A DNA stretch of 64,000 bases, taken from positions 124,001-188,000 of the forward strand of contig CAVXBV010000010.1 of assembly GCA_963760125.1 (NCBI GenBank). Reading direction: 5' to 3'. This document shows, piece after piece, positions 17,404 through 25,476 of the stretch (position 1 is its first letter; every line of letters begins with the position of its first letter). The notes under the pieces are model-generated. The model was given only the letters and a program-made list of their open reading frames with translations. It was not told where the DNA came from and did not search any database. This DNA is from RYN-111 sp963760125. GTDB lineage: Bacteria; Actinomycetota; Actinomycetes; Mycobacteriales; SCTD01. The position numbers were made by a program, and so were the translations under genes.

Positions 17404-18920
17404 CCGACCCCGTGACCGACCAGGTCCCCGGTCGGCACTTCCCCCGTGGAGCGCTGCTCGTGGCCGTGGCGCTGCTCGCCGGCGCCCTGATCGGGGGCAA
17501 GCAGACCCGCGCCGAGGCGCCGCTCTCTGCGGACCTGGTCGAGGTCGTGGGCGCGACGGCGGTGTGCCCGGACCTTCGCCAGGTCGAGGGAACGCTCGCC
17601 ACCCGCGTCAGCATCGGGGTCGCACCGCTGCCGGACGGGCGGACGTCGACCGGGGGAACGGTCGAGGCGCTGCGCGTCTCCGCACGAGGCACCCCCGAGC
17701 CGGTCGGCGTCAGCGAGCCCGGTCAGGTCAGCGTGGGGCTCGGCACCTCGACCGACAAGGACGGACTGGTCGTCACCGCGTCCAAGGCGCTGGCTGCCGG
17801 CCTCGAGGTCGAGCAGGTCACGCGCGGCGAAGCCGGGATCGATCGCGGCCTCGCCGGGCTGCGGTGCGAAGCGCCGCGCACCGACGCCTGGTTCGTGGGC
17901 GGCGCCACCATGATCGGCGACACGACCGTGCTGGTCCTCGCGAACGTCGACGACACCCCCGCCACGGTGGACGTCACGACGTACGCCGCGGACTCCCCGG
18001 ACGGGCCGCCAGACCCGCGGCTGGGCCAGGGCCTCACGGTCGCGCCGCACACCCGGCAGATCATCTCGATGGACACGCTCGCCCCGGACCGCAACCAGCT
18101 CGCCGTGCACGTCTCCAGCCGGCGCGGTCGCGTAGCGGCCGGCCTGCGGTACGGCAAGCTCGACGGAACGGTCCCGCAAGGCGTGGACTGGGTGCCGATC
18201 TCGACCGCACCGTCCTCACGCGTCGTCGTGCCCGGCATGCCCCAGGGGCCGGGGACGCGCGCCCTGCTGCTGGCCAACCCCGGCCAGGACGACGTCGTCG
18301 CCTCCATCAGGGTCGCCACGGTCGACGGGCAGTTCGTCCCGACCGGCCTCGACGCGGTCGACGTCCCGGCAGGGCAGACGACGACCGTGCGGATCGACAA
18401 CCTGGTGAAGGACAGCGCGTTGACCGCGGAGATCACCTCGACGGGGGGTCCCATCGTCGCTGGAGGGTTCGTCCAGGACCGCCAGACCGGCGGGATCCGC
18501 GAGTTCGCCTTCACCGGCGGGTCCACCCCGCTGTCGGGTCCGGCGCTGCTCACCGACCTCGTCATCGACCGGCCCACCGAGAGCACCCTGATCCTCAGCG
18601 CTCTCGACGGTCCGGCCTCGGTCGTGATCCGGCCGATCCGGGTGGTCGGGACGAAGGGCGAGCTCCCCACCGCCCGCCGCGTGCAGATCCCGGCAGGCCG
18701 CACGGTGACGTTCAAGCTCTCGACCTTCTACCCGCCGGGCACCGAGACGCGGCTGGCCGTGCAGGTCCGTCCCGATGACACCTCCGGGCTCGTGTACGCC
18801 GCGCGCTACCTGCGGGAGCGAGGGGCGCGCGGGCCGCTGAGCACCCTGCTGGACCTGCAGGGGCCCGCTCAGCTCGTCGTCCGCCCTGAGGTCGTCGAGG
18901 ACCGCTCCCTCGGGTCCTAG
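17400..18920 (+). CDS. DUF5719 family secreted/membrane-anchored protein
   Basis: The 506-aa protein has an N-terminal signal-anchor (ALLVAVALLAGALIGG) and a long beta-rich extracytoplasmic region without catalytic motifs that I can see. Repeats of the type VTVDGQFVPTGLDAVDVPAGQ-like strands suggest tandem beta-sandwich domains. This is the DUF5719 family found next to the large GT2 protein in actinobacteria, so it is likely a partner of that glycosyltransferase at the envelope (inference from coupling and co-occurrence). The start GTG overlaps the previous stop (GTGA). The stop overlaps the convergent zincin gene by 4 bp. Confidence 0.8.
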   Translation: MTDPVTDQVPGRHFPRGALLVAVALLAGALIGGKQTRAEAPLSADLVEVVGATAVCPDLRQVEGTLATRVSIGVAPLPDGRTSTGGTVEALRVSARGTPEPVGVSEPGQVSVGLGTSTDKDGLVVTASKALAAGLEVEQVTRGEAGIDRGLAGLRCEAPRTDAWFVGGATMIGDTTVLVLANVDDTPATVDVTTYAADSPDGPPDPRLGQGLTVAPHTRQIISMDTLAPDRNQLAVHVSSRRGRVAAGLRYGKLDGTVPQGVDWVPISTAPSSRVVVPGMPQGPGTRALLLANPGQDDVVASIRVATVDGQFVPTGLDAVDVPAGQTTTVRIDNLVKDSALTAEITSTGGPIVAGGFVQDRQTGGIREFAFTGGSTPLSGPALLTDLVIDRPTESTLILSALDGPASVVIRPIRVVGTKGELPTARRVQIPAGRTVTFKLSTFYPPGTETRLAVQVRPDDTSGLVYAARYLRERGARGPLSTLLDLQGPAQLVVRPEVVEDRSLGS

Positions 18921-19432
18921 CCCACCTGCGGGTCCACGACGTCGGGATCGAGGCCCAGCAGCTGAGCGACCTGGTCCACCACCACCTCGTGCACCAGGCT
19001 CGCGAGATCGGGCCGGCCGTGCCCACGCGCCTCCAGCGGCCGCCGGTAGACCACGACGCGGGCCGCCGCCCCCGGGCCGGCCGGCAGCAGTCGGCCCAGC
19101 GGGACCGGCCCGCCGGCGGTCTCGTCCGCGACGACCCCGGCCTCGAAGCCGCTGTCGGGCGCCGGGACGTCCTCCACCGCGAACTCCACCTCGGCGAGCT
19201 CCGCCGACCAGCGGCGCTCGAGGTGCTCGATGGCATCGCGGACCAGCTCGTCGAACTGGTCCGAGCGGCTGCGCCACAGCGGCACCCTCGCCCCGCCGGT
19301 GACGGTCGCGGTCGGACCGACCAGCCGTCCGCGCAGTCCACGACCGTGGCGGTCCCGCCGTCGTACGCCGCTCACGAGTGCCTCACGAGAGGGAAGCCTG
19401 CCACGACGGCCAGGACTGGTGCGGCGCGTCAC
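18917..19432 (-). CDS. Zincin-like metallopeptidase family protein with degenerate active site
   Basis: The 171-aa protein matches the small zincin family (PF06262-like) next to whiB in actinobacteria (Rv3259 position). Strands ELAEVEFAVEDVP and AARVVVYRRPLE and the final helix are typical. The expected HExxH helix reads HEVVVDQVAQLLGL, so the first His and Glu are present but the second His is Val. Catalysis is therefore doubtful, as in many actinobacterial members. GTG 19432 has AGGAG upstream; a GTG at 19375 giving 152 aa and the usual RRDRHGRG start is also possible. Confidence 0.75.
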   Translation of the reverse strand: MTRRTSPGRRGRLPSREALVSGVRRRDRHGRGLRGRLVGPTATVTGGARVPLWRSRSDQFDELVRDAIEHLERRWSAELAEVEFAVEDVPAPDSGFEAGVVADETAGGPVPLGRLLPAGPGAAARVVVYRRPLEARGHGRPDLASLVHEVVVDQVAQLLGLDPDVVDPQVG

Positions 19433-19466
19433 GGCGCTCCTGATGGTCCCGGCGCCTCCGGGGGGC

Positions 19467-19472
19467 TAGCGT
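19467..19472 (+). promoter_or_regulatory. -10 element (TAGCGT) of the DUF3499 gene
   Basis: TAGCGT ends eight bases before the GTG at 19481, and there is no Shine-Dalgarno sequence. This fits leaderless or near-leaderless transcription. Confidence 0.5.
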
Positions 19473-19480
19473 CCAGCGGC

Positions 19481-19843
19481 GTGAGTCCTGTCCGGCGCTG
19501 CTCCCGCACGGCGTGCGCGCTGCCCGCTGTCGCGACGCTGACCTATGTCTACGCCGACTCGACCGCGGTGGTGGGTCCGCTCGCGACGTTCGCCGAACCG
19601 CACACCTACGACCTGTGCGAGGCCCACGGCCACCGCCTCACCGCTCCCCGGGGGTGGGAGGTCGTCCGGCACGACCCCGACCCGGCCCAGACCCGCGTCC
19701 GCTCCAGCGATGACCTCGAGGCCTTGGCGGACGCCGTCCGTGAGGCCGCGCGCCCCCTCGGTGAGCGGGGCCGGCGGGTCGTGGACGTCACGAGCACCGG
19801 CGGGCGCCGGGGCCACCTGCGCGCCCTGCCCACGCCCAGCTGA
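19481..19843 (+). CDS. DUF3499 family protein
   Basis: The 120-aa protein matches the actinobacterial DUF3499 family, which sits next to manB in Mycobacterium (Rv3258c position). It shows the family's RRCSRTAC (Cys-x4-Cys), ATLTYVYADSTAVVGPLAT, PHTYDLCEAHGHRLTAPRGWEVV run. Three or more conserved Cys/His suggest zinc binding. Function is unknown. The C-terminal ~45 residues are variable and basic. The gene diverges from the zincin gene across about 48 bp. Confidence 0.85.
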   Translation: MSPVRRCSRTACALPAVATLTYVYADSTAVVGPLATFAEPHTYDLCEAHGHRLTAPRGWEVVRHDPDPAQTRVRSSDDLEALADAVREAARPLGERGRRVVDVTSTGGRRGHLRALPTPS

Positions 19844-19974
19844 GCTCTCGTCCCGCGTGGTTTGTCCGGTTTGCCCCAGACACGCCTGATGCTCAAGGGA
19901 TCTGAGGGTTGCTCCGATGGGGTCTACAGCAGCCGAGAACCTTCCCCTCGGCCCCCGATCCGCCAGGAGATCTC

Positions 19975-20184
19975 GTGTCGCTCGTGACCACCCCCACCAG
20001 CCAGCTCGCCACCTGTGGCCGTTGCGCCAGCACCCGCGTCACGCACATCACGATGACCCTCACCGACGGCTCGATCGTGGACTTCGCCTCCTGCCACACC
20101 TGCGAGACCAAGACGTGGACCGAGGCCGGCACCGGCCTCGACGTCAGCGACGTGCTGCGCAAGGCGCAGAAGATCAAGGTCTGA
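19975..20184 (+). CDS. Small zinc-ribbon-type protein (69 aa)
   Basis: The product has Cys-x2-Cys pairs: ATCGRCAST and ASCHTCETKTW, separated by an ITMTLTDGSIVDF hairpin. This is a compact treble-clef or zinc-ribbon layout. Similar small proteins occur at this place in Nocardioides-like and Streptomyces genomes but have no known role. AGGAG with ideal spacing decides the GTG start at 19975. A 131-bp gap before it (19844-19974) holds no gene; it likely carries the promoter. A hairpin terminator follows the stop. Confidence 0.8.
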   Translation: MSLVTTPTSQLATCGRCASTRVTHITMTLTDGSIVDFASCHTCETKTWTEAGTGLDVSDVLRKAQKIKV

Positions 20185-20200
20185 ACCCCTCCGCCTCGCC

Positions 20201-20230
20201 ACGGCCGTCTGCGAGCACGCAGGCGGCCGT
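20201..20230 (+). terminator. Rho-independent-type hairpin after the zinc-ribbon gene
   Basis: ACGGCCGTCTGCG (20201-20213) pairs with CGCAGGCGGCCGT (20218-20230) with one G-T pair and a 4-base AGCA loop. There is no T run, as is usual in high-GC actinobacteria. It separates the zinc-ribbon gene from manB. Confidence 0.7.
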
Positions 20231-20292
20231 CGCGGTGTCCGGCCGCGGGCTCGGGGGCCCCCTGCGTTCACCAGGGCGTCACCGGGGGCCGC

Positions 20293-20298
20293 TAGGGT
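20293..20298 (+). promoter_or_regulatory. -10 element (TAGGGT) of manB
   Basis: TAGGGT ends seven bases before the GTG at 20306, with no Shine-Dalgarno sequence, pointing to a leaderless manB message. Confidence 0.6.
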
Positions 20299-20305
20299 CG
20301 CTGGC

Positions 20306-21682
20306 GTGACCGAGTCCTCTGCTGCCGCCCCGCGTGACCTGTCCAACATCGTCAAGGCGTACGACGTGCGAGGCGTCGTCCCCGACGAGCTGAACCCCGA
20401 GATCGCCCGGGCCCTCGGCGCGGCGTTCGCCCGCTTCGTGCAGGCCGACGCCATCGTGACGGCCCGCGACATGCGCGACAGCGGCATCGAGATCAGCACG
20501 GCCTTCGCCGAGGGCGTGACGGCGCAGGGCGTCGACGTCATCGAGTCGGGCTTGGGCTCGACCGACCTGCTCTACTACGCCGCCGGCTCGATGGGCATGC
20601 CCGGCGCGATGTTCACCGCCTCCCACAACCCGGCGAAGTACAACGGCATCAAGCTCTGCCTCGCGGGCGCGAAGCCGGTCGGGCAGGAGAGCGGTCTGGC
20701 CGAGATCCGCGCCGAGGCCGAGCGCTTCCTCGTCGAGGGCATCCCGGTTCAGACCCACACGGGCACCGTGACGCAGCAGGACGTGCTGGCCGGCTACGCG
20801 TCGTACATGAAGGAGCTCGTCCCGGACCTGGCGGGGATCCGACCGCTGAAGGTCGTCGTCGATGCCGGCAACGGCATGGGCGGCCACACCGTGCCCTCCA
20901 CGTTCGTGGGTCTCCCGCTGACCGTCACGGAGATGTACTTCGCGCTCGACGGCTCGTTCCCCAACCACGAGGCGAACCCGATCGACCCGGCCAACCTGCG
21001 CGACCTGCAGGCTCGCGTCCTGGCCGAGGGCGCCGACCTCGGTCTGGCCTTCGACGGTGACGCCGACCGCTGCTTCGTCGTTGACGAGCGCGGCGAGATC
21101 GTCAGCCCCTCGACCCTCACCGCGCTCATCGCCGCGCGCGAGCTCACCCGCGCCCCCGGCTCGGCGGTGATCCACAACCTCATCACGTCGCGCTCGGTCC
21201 CCGAAGTCATCACCGAGAACGGCGGTACCCCGGTCCGCACCCGCGTCGGCCACTCGTTCATCAAGGCCAAGATGGCCGAGCACGACGCCGTCTTCGGAGG
21301 CGAGCACTCCGGGCACTTCTACTTCCGTGACTTCTGGAACGCCGACTCCGGGATGCTCGCGGCGCTGCACACGATGGCCGCCCTCGGGCACAGCGACGGG
21401 CCGCTGTCGGAGCTGCTGGCGTCGTACGACCGCTATGCCGCGTCCGGCGAGATCAACTCGACCGTCGACGACCAGGCGGCGCGCGTCGCGGCGATCACGA
21501 GCGCGTACGCCGGGAAGCCCCAGGACGAGCTCGACGGACTGACGGTCGACCTCGGGGACGGCGCCTGGTTCAACGTGCGCGCCTCCAACACCGAGCCCCT
21601 GCTCCGCCTGAACGTCGAGGCGCCGGACGAGGCCACCATGGCCACGGTCCGCGACGAGGTCCTGGCCCTCATCCGCGGGTAG
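20306..21682 (+). CDS. manB: Phosphomannomutase/phosphoglucomutase
   Basis: The 458-aa protein interconverts mannose-6-phosphate and mannose-1-phosphate (and often the glucose forms), feeding GDP-mannose for envelope mannans. It has the full alpha-D-phosphohexomutase set: phosphoserine loop TASHNPAKYNGIK (Ser106), metal loop DGDADR (Asp250), sugar-binding GGEHSGHFYFRD and the C-terminal phosphate site RASNTEPLLRLNVEA. It follows a hairpin terminator and has its own leaderless-type promoter. It matches the whiB2-Rv3258c-manB order in mycobacteria. Confidence 0.95.
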   Translation: MTESSAAAPRDLSNIVKAYDVRGVVPDELNPEIARALGAAFARFVQADAIVTARDMRDSGIEISTAFAEGVTAQGVDVIESGLGSTDLLYYAAGSMGMPGAMFTASHNPAKYNGIKLCLAGAKPVGQESGLAEIRAEAERFLVEGIPVQTHTGTVTQQDVLAGYASYMKELVPDLAGIRPLKVVVDAGNGMGGHTVPSTFVGLPLTVTEMYFALDGSFPNHEANPIDPANLRDLQARVLAEGADLGLAFDGDADRCFVVDERGEIVSPSTLTALIAARELTRAPGSAVIHNLITSRSVPEVITENGGTPVRTRVGHSFIKAKMAEHDAVFGGEHSGHFYFRDFWNADSGMLAALHTMAALGHSDGPLSELLASYDRYAASGEINSTVDDQAARVAAITSAYAGKPQDELDGLTVDLGDGAWFNVRASNTEPLLRLNVEAPDEATMATVRDEVLALIRG

Positions 21683-21745
21683 GTCCGGGTCGTCTCCCGT
21701 CCGGACCCTCGGTGGATCGTCCTGCTCAGACCCGGACGATCCACC
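21682..21745. terminator. Two consecutive hairpins between convergent manB and the 148-aa gene
   Basis: GGTCCGG (21682-21688) pairs with CCGGACC (21701-21707). Then GGTGGATCGTCC (21711-21722) pairs perfectly with GGACGATCCACC (21734-21745) around an 11-base loop. The second is a perfect 12-bp stem. Because the flanking genes converge, it can end both transcripts. Confidence 0.75.
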
Positions 21746-21765
21746 GCACCTGCCGGGAAGCCCAC

Positions 21766-22212
21766 CTAGCTCCGGGCCAGGCGTACGGCGGTCATCGCGG
21801 ACAGCGGGGAGGTCGTGGCCTCCCAGGTCCCCGGGAACAGCGTCGTCGCCACCGGCACCACCCAGGCGGCGGCCGCCTCCGCCTCCTGCGGGCCGGGGCA
21901 CATCGCCACCACCTCACCGCTCCTGCTCTTGCCCTTGGCTAAGCGGGTCAGTGACTGCAGCAGCTCCGGGGCATCGGCGACCGAGAAGCGCTCGGGCCAC
22001 GCGATGCTCGGCGGCCGGCCCTTGCGCAGGTCGTTGCAGCGCTTGTGGGCCAGGCGCACCCGACCCCGGCCACGGTCACCCTTGGCGGCGGCCTCGACCC
22101 GGTCCGCGACCGGTTGGTTCGGGTCGTTCGGCTTGGCCTTCTGCGGGACGTCCTCCCCGCAGAGCCAGCACAGCCAGCCGTCCTGGTCACCGAGGTCCTC
22201 GAGGTTCGCCAT
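21766..22212 (-). CDS. HNH-like zinc-motif protein (148 aa), function unknown
   Basis: The N-terminal half has CWLCG (Cys-x2-Cys) and later LAHKRCNDLRKGR, the C-x2-C ... H-x2-C-N layout of HNH endonuclease or treble-clef folds. It also has DPNQP and ADRVEAA between them. The C-terminal half is unremarkable. Such a stand-alone protein could be a nuclease or a zinc-binding scaffold; I cannot decide. A TAGGTT hexamer ends six bases before the ATG, fixing the start at 22212. Confidence 0.7.
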   Translation of the reverse strand: MANLEDLGDQDGWLCWLCGEDVPQKAKPNDPNQPVADRVEAAAKGDRGRGRVRLAHKRCNDLRKGRPPSIAWPERFSVADAPELLQSLTRLAKGKSRSGEVVAMCPGPQEAEAAAAWVVPVATTLFPGTWEATTSPLSAMTAVRLARS

Positions 22213-22218
22213 GGTCCG

Positions 22219-22224
22219 AACCTA
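22219..22224 (-). promoter_or_regulatory. -10 element (TAGGTT) of the 148-aa HNH-like gene
   Basis: Read on the minus strand, TAGGTT ends six bases before the ATG at 22212. No Shine-Dalgarno sequence is present. Confidence 0.55.
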
Positions 22225-22259
22225 GGCCAGCGGCGCGCGACAACCGCAGCCGCGCCACC

Positions 22260-22445
22260 TCACCAGCCGGCGTGCTCCCGGCGCGCCAAGGAGGTCCGAA
22301 GGATCCAGCCCGACGCGAGGAAGCCCGCGGCGAGCCCGAGGACGCCGCCCAAGGGGCCGAAGGCGAGCCGACCGACAACAACACCCAGGATGAGCAGCGC
22401 CACAGCAAGCATCCCCAGCAAGCCGATGGCGACATAACGGGTCAC
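22260..22445 (-). CDS. Small two-helix membrane protein (61 aa)
   Basis: Two hydrophobic helices (YVAIGLLGMLAVALLILGVVV and FGPLGGVLGLAAGFLASGWIL) are joined by a short VGRLA turn and followed by a basic LARREHAGW end. The GTG start has GAGG at good spacing. No family is recognised; position next to the 148-aa gene and the 59-aa gene on the same strand suggests a small cluster of uncharacterised genes. Confidence 0.6.
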   Translation of the reverse strand: MTRYVAIGLLGMLAVALLILGVVVGRLAFGPLGGVLGLAAGFLASGWILRTSLARREHAGW

Positions 22446-22482
22446 TGCTGCCTCATGTCACCGCAGGCACGGGAGTGCGGCA

Positions 22483-22662
22483 TCACCGCACACGCAGCCG
22501 GCCCGCCCCGGAGGTCGACAACAGACGGGCGCGGTCCAGCTCCTCGGCAGCCAGGTACTCCTGGTCGACGTGGACGTCCTGCTGCTCGACCTGCTGTTCG
22601 ACGGGCACCCTGACCTCGTCCAGCGCTGCGACGGGGACGGCGTACCTGTTGTCTGTCGTCAT
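22483..22662 (-). CDS. Small acidic hypothetical protein (59 aa)
   Basis: The product contains a Val/Glu/Gln-rich strand-helix stretch (VPVEQQVEQQDVHVDQEY) and ends in LLSTSGAGRLRVR. I do not recognise it. Support is the ATG at 22662 with CACGCT ending six bases upstream, and codon usage like a coding frame. It could be a chance frame. Confidence 0.4.
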   Translation of the reverse strand: MTTDNRYAVPVAALDEVRVPVEQQVEQQDVHVDQEYLAAEELDRARLLSTSGAGRLRVR

Positions 22663-22753
22663 GCAGCCAGCGTGAGGCACGCAGCCGGAGAAAGCCACTG
22701 CCCCCTCGCGGCTCGGGACACGGCGGCGTCCGGCTGGCGCCGCGCTTCCTGGC

Positions 22754-22759
22754 TAGGCT
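22754..22759 (+). promoter_or_regulatory. -10 element (TAGGCT) of the Trm112-like gene
   Basis: TAGGCT ends six bases before the ATG at 22766, the leaderless arrangement seen repeatedly in this window. Confidence 0.6.
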
Positions 22760-22765
22760 GAGGCC

Positions 22766-22936
22766 ATGACCATCGACGCCGCCCTCCTCGAGATCTTGGC
22801 CTGCCCTGACTGCAGGTCGCCCTTGACGCACGACGAGGCCGCCTCTGAGCTCGTCTGCACCGGCTGCGGCCTGGCGTACCCGATCCGCGACGGCATCCCC
22901 ACCCTCCTCGTCGACGAGGCTCGCAAGCCCTCGTGA
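22766..22936 (+). CDS. Trm112-family zinc-ribbon protein (56 aa)
   Basis: A compact protein with LEILACPDCRSPL (Cys13, Cys16) and ELVCTGCGLAYPIRDGIPTLL (Cys31, Cys34), the Trm112/YcaR signature. Eukaryotic and archaeal Trm112 activates methyltransferases; bacterial members are often next to sugar or cell-envelope genes and their partner is unknown. It overlaps the SIS-isomerase start (GTGA), as in Mycobacterium and Streptomyces next to manB/manA genes. Confidence 0.9.
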   Translation: MTIDAALLEILACPDCRSPLTHDEAASELVCTGCGLAYPIRDGIPTLLVDEARKPS

Positions 22937-24054
22937 CCCCGGACGCCCTCCTCGACGACGCCGCGTCGCTGCAGGCCGGCGATCCGGGCGCCATGCTGCC
23001 GGCCGTCGCGAGCGCGGCCGCACAGGTGCGCGAGGCGGCTGCCCTGGCGGCGGAGGCCGGCGTGGAGGACCTCCGCAAGGAGGACCGGCCGCGCTCGGTC
23101 GTCGTGCTCGGCATGGGGGGCTCGGGCATCGCCGGGGACGTCCTCGCCGCGGTCGCGGGCCCGACCTGCCCCGTCCCGGTCCTGTCGCACCGCGGCCACG
23201 GGTTGCCCACCTGGGTCGGCGCGGCCGACCTGGTCATCGCGGTGTCGTCCAGCGGTACGACCGAGGAGACGCTCTCGTCGCTGGAGGAGGCCGTACGTCG
23301 GGGCTGTCGACTGCTCGTCGTCGCGGCCGCCGGGTCGCCTGCCGAGCAGCTCGCCTCCCGGGGACGGGCGGTGTTCGTCCCGGTCACGCAGGGCAGGCAG
23401 CCGCGCGCGAGCGTGATGGCGCTGTCGACCCCGCTGGTCGTGGCGGCGGACGCGCTCGGTCTGCTGTCGTGCAGCCGCGAGGACGTCGAGGCGACCGCGG
23501 TGCTTCTCGAGACGCTCGCGGCCCGCAACCGGCCCGACGCCGACACGGTGCTCAACCCCGGCAAGACGCTGGCGCTGTCGCTGACCGACCGGGTGCCCGT
23601 GGTGTGGGGAAGCTCGCCGCTGGCCGGTGTCGCGGCGTACCGCTTCGCCTGCCAGCTCAACGAGAACGCCCAGGTCCCGGCAGCCTGGGGCGTGCTCCCG
23701 GAGGCGGGCCACAACCAGGTCGTCGCGTTCGACGGCCCCTTCGCCGGCGGGCCGCGGGACATCTTCGCCGACCCCGACGACGACCCCGTAACCACGCGGA
23801 TGCACCTGGTCCTGCTGCGCGACACCGAGGAGCACCCGGCGGTCGCCCGCCGCGCCCTCATCTGCCGCGACCTCGCCCGTCACCGCGGGGTGGAGGTCAG
23901 CGAGCTGGTCGCGGAGGGGATGTCGGCGTTCCAGCGCATCGCGTCCCTGATCGCCGTGGGTGACTGGGCCTCGACGTATCTTGCTCTCGCACTCCGCCTC
24001 GACCCGACTCCCGTCGAGGCCATCACCGAGCTCAAAGGGGCGATGCTCCGATGA
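22933..24054 (+). CDS. SIS-domain phosphoglucose/phosphomannose isomerase-like protein
   Basis: The 373-aa protein carries two SIS sugar-isomerase domains. The phosphosugar-binding loop is LGMGGSGIAGDV with the VIAVSSSGTTEET helix. The C-terminal half contains WGSSPLAGVAAYR, LNENAQVPAAWGVLPEAGHNQV, which is the bifunctional PGI/PMI-type active-site region with a Glu and His. It corresponds to the Rv3256c position between manB and manA. Some actinobacterial members (TobH-like) lack proven isomerase activity, so activity is inferred. Confidence 0.85.
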   Translation: MTPDALLDDAASLQAGDPGAMLPAVASAAAQVREAAALAAEAGVEDLRKEDRPRSVVVLGMGGSGIAGDVLAAVAGPTCPVPVLSHRGHGLPTWVGAADLVIAVSSSGTTEETLSSLEEAVRRGCRLLVVAAAGSPAEQLASRGRAVFVPVTQGRQPRASVMALSTPLVVAADALGLLSCSREDVEATAVLLETLAARNRPDADTVLNPGKTLALSLTDRVPVVWGSSPLAGVAAYRFACQLNENAQVPAAWGVLPEAGHNQVVAFDGPFAGGPRDIFADPDDDPVTTRMHLVLLRDTEEHPAVARRALICRDLARHRGVEVSELVAEGMSAFQRIASLIAVGDWASTYLALALRLDPTPVEAITELKGAMLR

Positions 24055-24064
24055 AGGGGACCAC

Positions 24065-24988
24065 ATGAGCGCACCCGGCAGCGGCAGCAAGGCGATCATC
24101 GCCGCGCTGGTCGCCAACCTGGCGATCGCCGTGGCGAAGTTCGTCGGGTTCCTCATCACGAGGTCGTCGTCGATGCTCGCCGAGAGCGTCCACTCCGTGG
24201 CCGACTCGGGCAACCAGGTCCTGCTCTTGGTCGGAGGTAAGCGCGCGTCGCGCGAGGCCGACGAGCGTCACCCGTTTGGCTTCGGCCGCGAGCGCTACTT
24301 CTACTCCTTCGTCGTGGCGCTGGTGCTGTTCAGCGTCGGCTCGCTGTTCGCGATCTACGAGGGCGTGCACAAGATCAACCACCCCGAGGAGCTCAAGAGC
24401 CCCGCGGTGGCCATCGGCATCCTGCTGTTCGCCATCGTCGCGGAGGGCTTCTCCTTCCGCACGGCGATCCGGGAGTCGCGGCCCTTCAAGAAGAACCTCA
24501 CCTGGATCCAGTTCATTCGGCGGGCCAAGAGCCCTGAGCTCCCCGTTGTGCTGCTGGAGGACTTCGCCGCCCTCATCGGGCTGCTTCTGGCCCTGGGCGG
24601 TGTCAGCCTGACGCTCGTCACGGACGAGCCGGTCTGGGACGGCATCGGCACGGTTTCCATCGGCGCCCTGCTCGGTGTCGTCGCCGTCGTGCTGGCGTAC
24701 GAGATGAAAGGTCTGCTCATCGGGGAGTCGGCGACGCGCGAGGACGTCGAGGCCGTCCGGTCGGCCCTCGTCGACGGCACCGCGGTCCTGCGGGTCATCC
24801 ACCTCAAGACCCTGCACCTGGGCCCGGAGGAGCTGCTCGTCGCCGCCAAGATCGCCGTGGCCCCGGGCCTCAGCCTGCCGGCCGTTGCGCGGGCGATCGA
24901 CGAGGCCGAGATACGGGTCCGTGCCGCCGTGCCGATCGCGCGGCAGATGTACCTCGAGCCTGACCTCGACCGCGGCGGGACGCCCTAG
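24065..24988 (+). CDS. Cation diffusion facilitator family efflux protein
   Basis: The 307-aa protein has the CDF fold: N-terminal helices with SSSMLAESVHSVADSGNQ, where HxxxD contributes the transport metal site, then GKRASREADERHPFGFGRERYFYSF, a conserved loop before TM3. Later helices and a short cytoplasmic domain follow. It resembles the SLC30A9/ZNT9-like branch of CDF proteins with the extended HPFGFGRERYF motif. Metal likely Zn or related; not determined. A purine-rich GAAGGGG upstream supports the ATG. It follows the SIS gene at 10 bp, so may be co-transcribed. Confidence 0.88.
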   Translation: MSAPGSGSKAIIAALVANLAIAVAKFVGFLITRSSSMLAESVHSVADSGNQVLLLVGGKRASREADERHPFGFGRERYFYSFVVALVLFSVGSLFAIYEGVHKINHPEELKSPAVAIGILLFAIVAEGFSFRTAIRESRPFKKNLTWIQFIRRAKSPELPVVLLEDFAALIGLLLALGGVSLTLVTDEPVWDGIGTVSIGALLGVVAVVLAYEMKGLLIGESATREDVEAVRSALVDGTAVLRVIHLKTLHLGPEELLVAAKIAVAPGLSLPAVARAIDEAEIRVRAAVPIARQMYLEPDLDRGGTP

Positions 24989-25440
24989 AAGGTCTTGATC
25001 GTCATCCGGGGGCGCATCCACGCGGTCTGCGTGCCGCTGTCCTCCAGACGGAAGACGACCTCCACCTCGAACGACGCCGAACCGTGCTCGGCGAAGCGGG
25101 CGCGGACCTGGTCCGCATCGTCCGCGAGCCGCGCCGTCGCCAGCACCGGTCCGACCGTCAGCGCCTGGTACTCCACCGAGGCGCTCTTGATGAGCGGCAC
25201 CGCGCCGCTGGTCACCTCGGGTCCGAACGCCTTGAGCAGCAGGGCAAAAGCGGTGAGCTCCCCGAGGCCGAACAAGGCAGCAGCGTGCGGCCCACCGAGG
25301 TGGTTGTGGAGCGCCGGCCCGGCGTCGAGGCGGCACACGGCCTGCTCGGCGGTGGCCTCCACGAGGGTCGGGCCAAGGGTCCGCAGGAAGCCCTCGGCTT
25401 CGGCGAAGACGGTCGTGACGTCGATCTCGGGAGCGGTCAT
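24985..25440 (-). CDS. Hotdog-fold DUF4442/PaaI-like thioesterase family protein
   Basis: The 151-aa protein reads as a single hotdog domain: the helix preceding HNHLGGPHAAALFGLGELTAFALLLKAF matches the DUF4442/YiiD-C type. It probably acts on an acyl thioester or only binds one; the usual catalytic Asp/Glu on the helix is not obvious (Glu in GLGELT could serve). It is convergent with the efflux gene (4-bp overlap of ends) and divergent from the AhcY-like gene across 36 bp. Confidence 0.75.
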   Translation of the reverse strand: MTAPEIDVTTVFAEAEGFLRTLGPTLVEATAEQAVCRLDAGPALHNHLGGPHAAALFGLGELTAFALLLKAFGPEVTSGAVPLIKSASVEYQALTVGPVLATARLADDADQVRARFAEHGSASFEVEVVFRLEDSGTQTAWMRPRMTIKTF

Positions 25441-25476
25441 GCTCTCGATTCTGCCCCGCGTGAGAGGGTGCGCGCC

